A stretch of 64,000 nt of DNA from Amycolatopsis sp. MtRt-6 (GTDB lineage: Bacteria > Actinomycetota > Actinomycetes > Mycobacteriales > Pseudonocardiaceae), in contig NZ_JADWPD010000002.1 of the NCBI RefSeq assembly GCF_017308975.1, positions 186,001-250,000 on the forward strand. Reading direction: 5' to 3'. Shown piece after piece: positions 50,706 to 58,184 of this stretch. Position numbers and translations under genes: made by a program. Each line of letters opens with the position of its first letter. The first letter of the stretch is position 1. The notes under the pieces were generated by a model, which searched no databases, had not been told where the DNA came from, and saw only the letters and a program-made list of their open reading frames with translations.

Positions 50706-51449
50706 TCAGCATCGGGCGCCGCCGGGCACCCCCGTTCGGCGGCTGCTCCGCACCTCGGCGCGGCCGCGGGCGGCGTACCACTGCAGCGCGACGACCAGCG
50801 CGAGCCCGAGTTCGACGACGTCTCCGCCGTAGTACATGAGCTGCGCCCCGGCCTGCCGGTCCGCGACGGCGAGCACCACACCCGGCGGCGGCGTCACGTA
50901 CAAGGTCTTGGCCAGCACGGCGTGCGCGGCGGCCGCACCGATCAGCGCGCCCGCGCGGACGCCGAGCCCGGCCCGGTGGCGCAGCGGGTCGAGCCGGCAG
51001 ATCGCCGTCGTGAACAGCAGGCCCGTCAGGAAGACGTGGACGTGCAGCCAGGGCTCGTCGCCGATCGCGGCGAACAGGCCGGTCCGGTAGAGCAGCCACA
51101 GGCTCCCCGCTTCGAGGACGGCGGCAACCGGCGGGAAGACCAGCACGGCGGCGGGCCACGACCCCAGCACCCGCTTGAGACGGCGGCGGGCCACCGTCGG
51201 GACCGCACGCAGCAGGAGCGTCCCCGGGCGGGCGAGGACCACCAGCAGCGGCGCGAGCATGCCGAGCAGGACGTGCTGCAGCATGTGCCCGGTTAACGTG
51301 GCCGCACCCGGCACCAGCGCCACGCCGACGCCGGCACCGAAGACGACGTCTCGGACGGGTGGCCATCGGTCTCCGCGCTGCCGTAGCCGCCACGCGCCGG
51401 CTTCGTAGGCCGCGACGGCGAGCAGCGCCAGGCCCGCGTGGACGCTCAC
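50706..51449 (-). CDS. CtaG-like (caa3-type) cytochrome oxidase assembly protein
   Basis: A 247-residue integral membrane protein with about seven helices and conserved His residues within helices (GHMLQHVLLGMLAPLLVVL; HVHVFLTGLLF), the marks of the caa3-type CtaG family that delivers copper to terminal oxidase. The GTG at 51449 overlaps the DUF2243 stop (GTGA), and this pairing is common in actinobacteria. Neither protein is near an oxidase gene here, so the target is inferred from the family only. Confidence 0.85.
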   Translation of the reverse strand: MSVHAGLALLAVAAYEAGAWRLRQRGDRWPPVRDVVFGAGVGVALVPGAATLTGHMLQHVLLGMLAPLLVVLARPGTLLLRAVPTVARRRLKRVLGSWPAAVLVFPPVAAVLEAGSLWLLYRTGLFAAIGDEPWLHVHVFLTGLLFTTAICRLDPLRHRAGLGVRAGALIGAAAAHAVLAKTLYVTPPPGVVLAVADRQAGAQLMYYGGDVVELGLALVVALQWYAARGRAEVRSSRRTGVPGGARC

Positions 51450-51898
51450 GCCGTCGCCCGCGCGCGGCGCAGCAGGACCACCCCGGCGACGATCAGGAGC
51501 ACCGCGACGACGTTCCACGTCCAGTCGTAGGGTGTGAGGTCGACGGCGTAGCGGATCTGGTGCAGGCCGAGGAGCTTGTGCTGGATGGTGCCGTCGTACA
51601 GCTGGAAGGCGCCGGCCCCGGTCAGCAGACCGCCGGCGAAGGCCCGGCCGGAGAGGCGGTCGCCCCGCCGCAGGTCGGCGACGAGCACCAGGCCGAAGAC
51701 GACGGCGAAGAACCCGAAGGCGTGGAAGAGGCCGTCGGAGACGAGCCCGGCGTCGGTGGTCGAGCGGTCGTAGAAGTGGTGCCAGTGCAGCAGCTGGTGG
51801 AAGACGGTCTCGTCGACGAAGGCGGCAACCCCGATCCCGGCGAGCACCCCCGCCCACGCCGACCGGGCGTGGGCGGACCTGGTTTCGTGCTGAGGCAT
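51446..51898 (-). CDS. DUF2243 membrane protein coupled to CtaG
   Basis: A 150-residue membrane protein with four helices and the family's motif QHKLLGLHQIRY, followed by YDWTWN, plus an N-terminal VFHQLLHWHHFY. The His-rich, membrane-facing pattern and its fixed pairing with CtaG suggest a metal-related role in oxidase assembly. A GGGTAG box 10 bases upstream fits a stress-type -10, but the -35 region is poor. Confidence 0.85.
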   Translation of the reverse strand: MPQHETRSAHARSAWAGVLAGIGVAAFVDETVFHQLLHWHHFYDRSTTDAGLVSDGLFHAFGFFAVVFGLVLVADLRRGDRLSGRAFAGGLLTGAGAFQLYDGTIQHKLLGLHQIRYAVDLTPYDWTWNVVAVLLIVAGVVLLRRARATA

Positions 51899-51959
51899 GG
51901 GCGGGGGCTACCCGCTCGGGGGCCGGACACGCTTCCCGGTTCGGCGAACCGGGCGCGGG

Positions 51960-52283
51960 GGCGGCTCGGATCACCGCGGCATCGCGGCCGTCCAGGCAGG
52001 ACGAGCGCGCCGGAGCCGGCCCGGTGGCCAGTGCCCGGCGCCCGGCGGTCGGCACCCGCAGCCCGGCCCCCGCTGCCAGTGCCCGCTGCCAATGCCCGGC
52101 GCCCCGGCCCCGCCGCCCCGGTCCCAGGTGCCCAGTGCCCGGCGCCTTGGCACCCGGAGCCCTGGTGCCCAGTGCCCGGCGGCCGGTGCCCGATGGCAGG
52201 GCGCCGGCGGCCGGGCACCCGGTGCCTGCCCCATGCCCCGGTGCCCGGGCGCCCGGTGCCTGCCCCCATGCCCCGGCGCAAGC
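51960..52283. repeat. Gene-free stretch of degenerate GC-rich short repeats
   Basis: The gap 51899-52283 carries no convincing gene. Its first 60 bases are the DUF2243 promoter side. From about 52020 it consists of degenerate repeats built on GTGCCCGG(C/T)GCC and its variants (GTGCCCAG, GGCACCCG, CATGCCCCGG), more than twenty in all on both strands. It looks like a decayed minisatellite rather than coding DNA, because no frame keeps a protein-like composition. Confidence 0.6.
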
Positions 52284-52754
52284 TCAGCGGCGCGCCCGCT
52301 CATCCTCCACGTGCAGCGCGGCCTGCTCCGGCCCCGCGGCCGGCGCCGAACCCGCGTCCACGCCGACCTGATCGGCCTCGCTGTCCACCGGTGGGCCGTC
52401 GCCGTCGACTGGTTCGACCTGCAGCGGCCGCTCCGGGCGGGCTCCGGTGTCGGGGTCTTCGGTCTCGCCCGCGCGGTCGTCGATGCCGGCCGGCACCTCC
52501 GCCGCCGGGTCCGGGTTCTCCTCCGCGATCCGGTCGCCCAGCCCGCGCGGGTGGGCCTGCTCCCACGGCGTCATCCCGTACTTCGTCACGCCCGACCAGT
52601 GCTCCGGGGGATCCAGGCCCTCCTCGAGCGGGTCGGCGCGGATCCGGTCCTCGTCGAGGTCCTCGGCGCTGTTGAGCGCCGCCGGGTCCGTCTCGACGGC
52701 GTCGGGTTCGCCGGTGTCCTGCGGCGGGTCGTAACTCTGGTCCGGTTCGGTCAT
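52284..52754 (-). CDS. DUF5709-family acidic protein
   Basis: A 156-residue very acidic protein (Asp/Glu/Pro-rich, few hydrophobics) with the conserved core of DUF5709: LDEDRIRADPLEEGLDPPE, then WGxT-like GMTPWEQAHPRGLGDRIAEENPD. It is probably disordered except for that core. The family is confined to actinobacteria and its role is unknown; neighbours here are stress-type genes. It is divergent from the SDR gene. On its own side GTTT-N15-GTGGAA only loosely matches a stress promoter. Confidence 0.75.
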   Translation of the reverse strand: MTEPDQSYDPPQDTGEPDAVETDPAALNSAEDLDEDRIRADPLEEGLDPPEHWSGVTKYGMTPWEQAHPRGLGDRIAEENPDPAAEVPAGIDDRAGETEDPDTGARPERPLQVEPVDGDGPPVDSEADQVGVDAGSAPAAGPEQAALHVEDERARR

Positions 52755-52822
52755 GTTCCCCGGGCTTCCACGCCGCCGCGACGGCGAAACACCGGACGGC
52801 GGCAGCCGGTCGAGGCCCCGGC

Positions 52823-52847
52823 GTTTGTGCGACACCGCCGGCGGTAT
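52823..52847 (+). promoter_or_regulatory. Probable SigB/SigF-type promoter of the SDR gene
   Basis: GTTT (52823-52826) and CGGTAT (52842-52847) are separated by 15 bases, one base off the GGGTAT ideal, and lie 38 bases before the start codon. Confidence 0.5.
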
Positions 52848-52884
52848 CCGGGTGGCTCCGGATCCCCGAACACAGGGAGGCGTC

Positions 52885-53867
52885 ATGCCCCGACCGGTGT
52901 CCGACCAGGTGGTCGTGCTGATGGGCGCGTCGAGCGGGATCGGGCGCGCCACGGCGCTCGCCTTCGCCGCACGGGGAGCGCGTGTCGTGTGCGCCGGACG
53001 CACCGAGCGAGCGCTCGGCACGCTGGTCGACGAGATCACGAACACGGGTGGGACGGCGCTGGCCATGCCCACCGACATCGCCGATCCGGCCGCCGTCCGC
53101 GCGCTGGTCCAGGCGGCCGAAACGGAGTTCGGCCGGATCGACACCTGGGTCAACCTCGCCGGTGTGTCGGTGTTCGGCCGCGTCGAAGACATCACCGACG
53201 AAGAGTTCGACCGCGTGCTGCGGGTCAACTTCCTGGGCCACGTCCACGGCGTGCGCGCGGTGCTGCCCGCCCTGCGCCGCGCGGGCGGCGGCTCGGTGAT
53301 CGGCGTCGCGTCGGTCGAGGGCGTGCGGGCGGTGCCGCTGCACGCGCCCTACACCGCCAGCAAGTTCGCGCTGCGCGGCTTCTACGACTGCCTCCGCATC
53401 GAACTCGCGCAGGAGGGTGCCCGATCGCCGTCACCACCATCCTGCCCGGGGCCATCGACACGCCGTTCTTCGAGCACGCGCGCAGCAAGCTCGGCGCGCT
53501 GCCGAAACCCCCGCCGCCGGTGTACGCGCCGGAGACGGTCGCCGACACGATCGTCTTCGCCTCGACGCACCCGCGCCGCGAAATCCCCGTCGGCGGCGCC
53601 GCGGCCGGCTTCTTCCTCGGGCAACGGCTCTCCCCCGCGCTGACCGACGCGCTGTTGTCGCTGCGCCGGATCGGCTCCCGGAGTTTCCGGAACGCCTTGC
53701 CGGACAACGGAACCGACAACGTCGACTCCACTGTGGACGAACCGGGCCAGGTCCACGGCAGCCACGCCGGCAAGGTGGTCCGGCGCAGCGCGTTCACGAA
53801 GCTGATCGGCACGCTGCCCCGGCCGGGCGACCTGCTCACCGCGGCGGTGTCGCGCCGGCACGGTTGA
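52885..53867 (+). pseudogene. Short-chain dehydrogenase/reductase, interrupted by a single-base frameshift
   Basis: The product begins with the cofactor motif GASSGIG and continues with WVNLAG and the catalytic YTASK. Up to ELAQEGA (about 53417) it reads in one frame; from CPIAVTTILPGAIDTPFF it continues in the next frame to the TGA at 53865-53867. Adding one G in the GGG at 53415-53417 joins them as ELAQEGCPIAV, giving about 327 residues, so a base is missing. The C-terminal 70 residues (FLLGQ region and after) are typical of a stress-associated SDR group. Either a frameshift mutation or an error in a G run. Confidence 0.82.
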
Positions 53868-53886
53868 CCGGCGCACGGCGGGGTAG
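53862..53886 (+). promoter_or_regulatory. SigB/SigF-type promoter of the DUF2231 gene
   Basis: GGTT (53862-53865) and GGGTAG (53881-53886) with a 15-base spacer, 10 bases before the ATG. The -35 box overlaps the stop of the SDR gene. Confidence 0.6.
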
Positions 53887-53896
53887 CCGCAGCGGT

Positions 53897-54511
53897 ATGG
53901 ATCCCCGACGCGATGGTCACGCCCGGTCGAAGCCCGCCTGGGCGCACCGGGCCCTGCGGAAGGCCGAAGAGGCCGAGGCGCTCGACGGACCGGCCTCCGG
54001 CCTCGGGCGGGTACTGGGCGCCGTCGCCGGAAGCCGGGTGACGCGGCAGCTGCGCGGCCACGGGCTGGGTCACCCGCTGCACCCGATCGCGGTGACGGTC
54101 CCCATCGGCGCCTGGCTGTGCTCGGCGGCGTTCGACCTGCTCCCGGACGGCGCCGGCACGGCCCGCCGCCTGGTCGCGGCCGGCCTGCTGACCGCCCCGG
54201 CGGCGGTGGTGCTCGGCCTGGCCGACTACACGGGCCTGGACCGGCGCCAACGCCGGGTGGGGTTGATCCACGCGGCGGCGAACACGACGGCGACGGCGCT
54301 GTTCGGCGCCTCGTACCTGGCCCGCCGCGGCGGCCGGGGCGGACGGCTCTTCGGCCTGCTCGGCCTGACCGCGGCCGGCGTGGGCGGCGCGCTCGGCGGG
54401 CACCTGGCGTATGCCCAGGGTGCCGGGGTGTTCCGCTGGCAGTCCCTGGCCGAGGTGGCTCCGGCCGAGCTCGCGGGCGACGACCCGGCCGCGCCCCGCA
54501 ACCCCGCCTGA
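53897..54511 (+). CDS. DUF2231 membrane protein
   Basis: A 204-residue protein. After a charged N-terminal helix of about 60 residues comes GHPLHPIAVTVPIGAW, the hallmark of DUF2231, and three or four more hydrophobic helices with GLADYTGLD and YLARRGG between them. The His-Pro-rich motif has been likened to heme or metal sites in this family, but function is unknown. Downstream 20 bases begin the promoter of the small acidic gene. Confidence 0.82.
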   Translation: MDPRRDGHARSKPAWAHRALRKAEEAEALDGPASGLGRVLGAVAGSRVTRQLRGHGLGHPLHPIAVTVPIGAWLCSAAFDLLPDGAGTARRLVAAGLLTAPAAVVLGLADYTGLDRRQRRVGLIHAAANTTATALFGASYLARRGGRGGRLFGLLGLTAAGVGGALGGHLAYAQGAGVFRWQSLAEVAPAELAGDDPAAPRNPA

Positions 54512-54537
54512 CCCCACCGCACGCCGGACCCGGGCGC

Positions 54538-54563
54538 GCTTTGAGCACCGGCCGCCGGGGTAA
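54538..54563 (+). promoter_or_regulatory. SigB/SigF-type promoter of the 52-residue acidic gene
   Basis: GCTT (54538-54541) and GGGTAA (54558-54563) are separated by 16 bases, nine bases upstream of the ATG at 54573. Confidence 0.6.
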
Positions 54564-54572
54564 CCGGCCCGC

Positions 54573-54731
54573 ATGAGCGAATCCGAGAACCGTCCCCTGA
54601 CCCCCGACGTGCCGGCGCCTCCGGGCACGCCCGAGCTGGACCTCGACGTCGAAATCCCCGAGACCGACCGGACGCGGCCCGGCTCTCAGGACGTCGACGA
54701 GGACGCCGGCGAAATCGAACCGCCGAGCTGA
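54573..54731 (+). CDS. 52-residue acidic, Pro-rich protein
   Basis: A short frame from ATG 54573 to TGA 54729-54731 encoding MSESENRPLTPDVPAPPG and then an Asp/Glu-rich tail ending EIEPPS. No hydrophobic core, so probably disordered. It is called because a well-formed stress-type promoter precedes it. Its last 46 bases overlap the 3' end of the helicase gene on the other strand. No family recognised. Confidence 0.5.
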   Translation: MSESENRPLTPDVPAPPGTPELDLDVEIPETDRTRPGSQDVDEDAGEIEPPS

Positions 54732-57700
54732 CCGGACAGCCACGGCCGCGCGCCGGTCAGCAGGCCGATCATGCCCGCGACCAGGCGCATCTGGTCCACC
54801 GTCCGGATGTCGGCCTCGACCAGCCGGGGTGAACACACCAGGACCGCCAGTGCCTGCGCGCGCGACAGCGCCACGTTCAGCCGGTTGCGCGACAACAGGA
54901 AGTCCAGGCCGCGCGGCAGGTCGACCGCCGACGACGACGTCATCGTCGCGATCACCACCGGGGCCTCCTGGCCCTGGAACCGGTCGACCGTGCCCACCCG
55001 GACGCCCGGGTACCCGGCCTCCGCCAGGGCCCGCGTCACCGTCCGCGCCTGCAGGTTGTAGGGCGCGACGACGAGGATGTCGTGGTCGCCGAGCGGCCGC
55101 GCCGGACCGTGGTCCGTCCACAAGCGACCGTGCACTTCGGACACGATCCGCACGACGGCCGCGGCTTCCTCCACCGAGCGGGTCGTGTTGCCCTGGTGGT
55201 CGACCTCGGCCAGGTACAGGCCCGCGTCGACGCCCTCCAGCGCGCGTTCGGCGGCCGACGGGTGGGCGTGCAGCCGTCCGGCGTAGGACAGCTTCGACAC
55301 CGGCTCGCACACCGCCGGGTGCATGCGCCGGGTCTCGTCGAGGAAGTACCCCAGCGACGCCGGCATGATGTCGGCCTCGCCGATCAGGTGCCCGAGCGCC
55401 GAGGCCTCCGCCCCCGCGGGATGCGTGCCCTGCACCACCTGGGGCAGCTGCTGCGGGTCGCCCAGCAGCAGGACATTGCGGGCGCACATCGACACCGCGA
55501 GCGCGTCGGCCAGGGCGAACTGGCCGGCCTCGTCGATGATCAGCAGGTCGAAGGGCTCCTCGCGGACCGCCGCGTTGGCGAACGTCCACGCCGTCCCGCC
55601 GACGAGGTGCCCGGTGTCGTGCTCCGCCCGCCACTTCACCAGCGCCGGGTTGCTCTTCGGCTGGTCCCACAACGCGTCCGGGTCCGGCGTCTTCTTCGCG
55701 CGCTTGGCGCACGGCAGCTCCGGCGCGCTCTTCTTGGCCGCGCTCAGCACGTTCTCCACGGCCTTGTGGCTGGTCGAGGTGACCGCGACGGTCCGCCCCG
55801 CCCGCACGAGCCGGGCGATCAGCCGGCCGGCCAGATAGGTCTTGCCCGCGCCCGGTGGCCCCTGGACGGCCAGCGCCGACCCGTCGAGCGCGTCGACCGC
55901 CTCGATCACCGTGGCCACCAGGTCCGCACCCGGCGACGGGAGCGCCGCGCCACCCCGCAGCCGCGGCGGGGTCCGCCGGAGCAGGTCGACGCCGGGGTGG
56001 CGTGGCAGCTCCGGGAGCGCGTCGACGACCAGGCGCGCGAGGTCGGCGACCGCCTCGTCCTTGGGCGAGGGCCGCACCGGGCTGCCCGGCAGCACCGCGC
56101 TCGGCCGGTCGTTCGTGGTCGCCTCCGGCGGGGAACTCTCTTCCAGGGTCAGCTCCACGGCCGACGCGGCGACGACCTTCGCGTCGCGGGCGGTGTCGCC
56201 GTAGCGCAGCCGCACGTCGTCGCCGGGGGCGAACGGGTGCGGCCGATCGGGGTCGCACGCCAGCTGCAGCGTCCGCTTCGCGGTGCGCGTCCGGCCCGCC
56301 GGGGGCACCCACTCCCCCGCTTCCAGGGCGACCGGCACCGCGCAGGTGGTGTCCACCTCGAGGTCGCCGAGTGGCGCGGCGAGCTGGCGGAAGTACTCCC
56401 ACCAGGCCGGGTTCGTCTCGCGGCGGTGGTAGCCGACGGACGCCGCCAGCAGCGCGCGGGCCCGCTCGTCGGCGGTGAAGTGCCCCGGGTCGTCCGGCAG
56501 GCCTTCGAGCAGGGGGTCGACCAGCGCGGCCACCTGCGCGGCCCGTTCGGCACGCCGCTCGGCGGCGACGTCCTCCTCGGCGGCGCGCAGCAGCGCGTCC
56601 TCGGCGGACTCCGCCGGCGGCTCCGGGACGTCGATGCCCGCGTCGGCGCGGACGCGGTGCAGGAACTCGAACAGCCGCTGGGCGGAGCCGCAGTCGTCCT
56701 CGGTGTTCTCGCCGATGCGGCGCAGGACCTCGTCGGCGCGTTCCGGCTCCCCGGCCTGCGCGAACGCCAGGTACTCCTCGTACGCCTCGACGTCGGACAC
56801 GGCGGTCTTCGCGCGAGCGCCGGGCTGGTAGAGCGGCTCGAGGTGCCGGATCGAGTACGACCGCTGGGACACCCGCAGCGCCTTGCGCACGACCGCGGAC
56901 AGGTCGACGACCGCGCCACTGCGCAGCAGGTGGTCGACGGTCTCTTCGCGGGTGCCGTGCACCGCCGCGAGCCGCTTGATCGCGGTGACCTCGTAGGGCG
57001 CGTAGTGGTAGACGTGCGACCCCGGGTGCTCGGCGACGCGTGCCGCGGCGAAGTCGACGAACTCCTCGAACGCGCGCCGCTCCTGGGCGCGGCTGTGCGC
57101 CCAGAACGGCGTGAACTGCCGGTCGGCGACCACGCCGAAGAGGTACTCCAGGCCTTCGCCGGCGAGGGCGTGCGGATCGCCCGCCAGATCGACGAACACG
57201 TCACCCGGCGCCGGGACCGGCAGGGCGGCCAGCTCGCCGGAGTCGACGATCTCGTAGGCGACCTCGCCGGTCCTGTCCTGCCGGACCTGCAGCGCGGCCT
57301 GGGCGCGCAGGGTCGCGAACGCCGTCGCGGACAGGTCACGCGGGCGGTCGTCCGGACCGGCGGCGGCCAGCGCGTCGATCGAGCCGAGCCCGGCGGCGAC
57401 GAGCTTGCGGCGCTGGTCGCCGCGCATCCCGGCCACGAGCGAGAGGTCGCGGTCGGCCTCCCGCGCGGAGGCGCAGTGCTGGGCGAACCCGCACCCCGCG
57501 CAGGCCGGGCGCTCGTCGGCCCACAGCGGGACCGGCAGCCGCGGCGGCCGGCCCGCCAGCCGGGTCCGCAGGCGGTCCACCAGCGGCCGGAAGTCCTCGA
57601 CGCGCAGGGTCCGGGTGCCACCGTCGGTCAGCCGGAGGTGCAGGTGCGGCCCGGCCGGCCACCCGGCGCGGGTGATCGCGTCGGCGCAGGCCGTCAGCCG

Positions 57701-58036
57701 GACCACCGCGGCGGGCGTCGCCTGCCGGACCGGGGTCGTGTCGTGGACCTCGTAGCGGCCTCCGCCGTCGGAGACCAGGAGGTCCGCCTGCGCCGCGAAC
57801 TCGCCGTCGAGGAAAACGGCCCGGTGGATCACCGGCACGCCGGACCGCAATGCCTCTTCGGTCGCCTTCGCGGCGAGCGTGAGGTCTTCGACGCCGGCGG
57901 TCTGGTGGCTGCCGGGCTCGGGCCGCGGCGCTCCCGGCAGCCCCGCGGCCCGCGCCTGGACGAGGACGCTGCGGTGCTCGCAGTCGAGCAGGTCGGCGAG
58001 ATCGGCTGGGGTGAGCATCGCCGGGCAGTCTGACAC
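54686..58036 (-). CDS. TM0106-type RecB-like nuclease fused to superfamily 1 helicase
   Basis: A 1116-residue protein. The N-terminal part (about 1-240) is a RecB-like nuclease region with a Cys cluster (CAGCGFAQHC, plus an early CEH) like those that hold an Fe-S centre. Next is an RNase H-like region beginning VFVDLAGDP, then a C-terminal DNA2/NAM7-type helicase with Walker A GPPGAGKT, Walker B LLIIDEAGQ, GDPQQLPQ, and GTVDRFQGQEAPVV with the arginine finger region SRNRLNVALSRA. It should act in DNA repair or degradation of foreign DNA. The start is GTG 58036 or the ATG at 58018. Confidence 0.85.
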   Translation of the reverse strand: MSDCPAMLTPADLADLLDCEHRSVLVQARAAGLPGAPRPEPGSHQTAGVEDLTLAAKATEEALRSGVPVIHRAVFLDGEFAAQADLLVSDGGGRYEVHDTTPVRQATPAAVVRLTACADAITRAGWPAGPHLHLRLTDGGTRTLRVEDFRPLVDRLRTRLAGRPPRLPVPLWADERPACAGCGFAQHCASAREADRDLSLVAGMRGDQRRKLVAAGLGSIDALAAAGPDDRPRDLSATAFATLRAQAALQVRQDRTGEVAYEIVDSGELAALPVPAPGDVFVDLAGDPHALAGEGLEYLFGVVADRQFTPFWAHSRAQERRAFEEFVDFAAARVAEHPGSHVYHYAPYEVTAIKRLAAVHGTREETVDHLLRSGAVVDLSAVVRKALRVSQRSYSIRHLEPLYQPGARAKTAVSDVEAYEEYLAFAQAGEPERADEVLRRIGENTEDDCGSAQRLFEFLHRVRADAGIDVPEPPAESAEDALLRAAEEDVAAERRAERAAQVAALVDPLLEGLPDDPGHFTADERARALLAASVGYHRRETNPAWWEYFRQLAAPLGDLEVDTTCAVPVALEAGEWVPPAGRTRTAKRTLQLACDPDRPHPFAPGDDVRLRYGDTARDAKVVAASAVELTLEESSPPEATTNDRPSAVLPGSPVRPSPKDEAVADLARLVVDALPELPRHPGVDLLRRTPPRLRGGAALPSPGADLVATVIEAVDALDGSALAVQGPPGAGKTYLAGRLIARLVRAGRTVAVTSTSHKAVENVLSAAKKSAPELPCAKRAKKTPDPDALWDQPKSNPALVKWRAEHDTGHLVGGTAWTFANAAVREEPFDLLIIDEAGQFALADALAVSMCARNVLLLGDPQQLPQVVQGTHPAGAEASALGHLIGEADIMPASLGYFLDETRRMHPAVCEPVSKLSYAGRLHAHPSAAERALEGVDAGLYLAEVDHQGNTTRSVEEAAAVVRIVSEVHGRLWTDHGPARPLGDHDILVVAPYNLQARTVTRALAEAGYPGVRVGTVDRFQGQEAPVVIATMTSSSAVDLPRGLDFLLSRNRLNVALSRAQALAVLVCSPRLVEADIRTVDQMRLVAGMIGLLTGARPWLSGQLGGSISPASSSTS

Positions 58037-58112
58037 GGCCGATCAACGGGCCGGAGAACGACGTCGCCGACACGCCGAAACTTTCGGGATTTTCCCGGTA
58101 TATCGCCAATTC

Positions 58113-58147
58113 TTGACAGCTCGGACTCCCGCCCGCAATAGTGCGGG
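58113..58147 (+). promoter_or_regulatory. Promoter of the GH67 gene with an overlapping inverted repeat
   Basis: TTGACA at 58113-58118 and AATAGT at 58137-58142 are 18 bases apart, a plausible vegetative promoter. CCCGCA-ATAG-TGCGGG (58132-58147) spans the -10 box and could be a repressor site. Confidence 0.5.
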
Positions 58148-58184
58148 AACCGAACTAAATACTCGTGAACACGATGGGGGCACG

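Noticed and set aside
52020..52280. CRISPR-like array in the GC-rich repeat tract
   Set aside because: Units are short, irregular and not separated by constant-length spacers; no cas genes are present.
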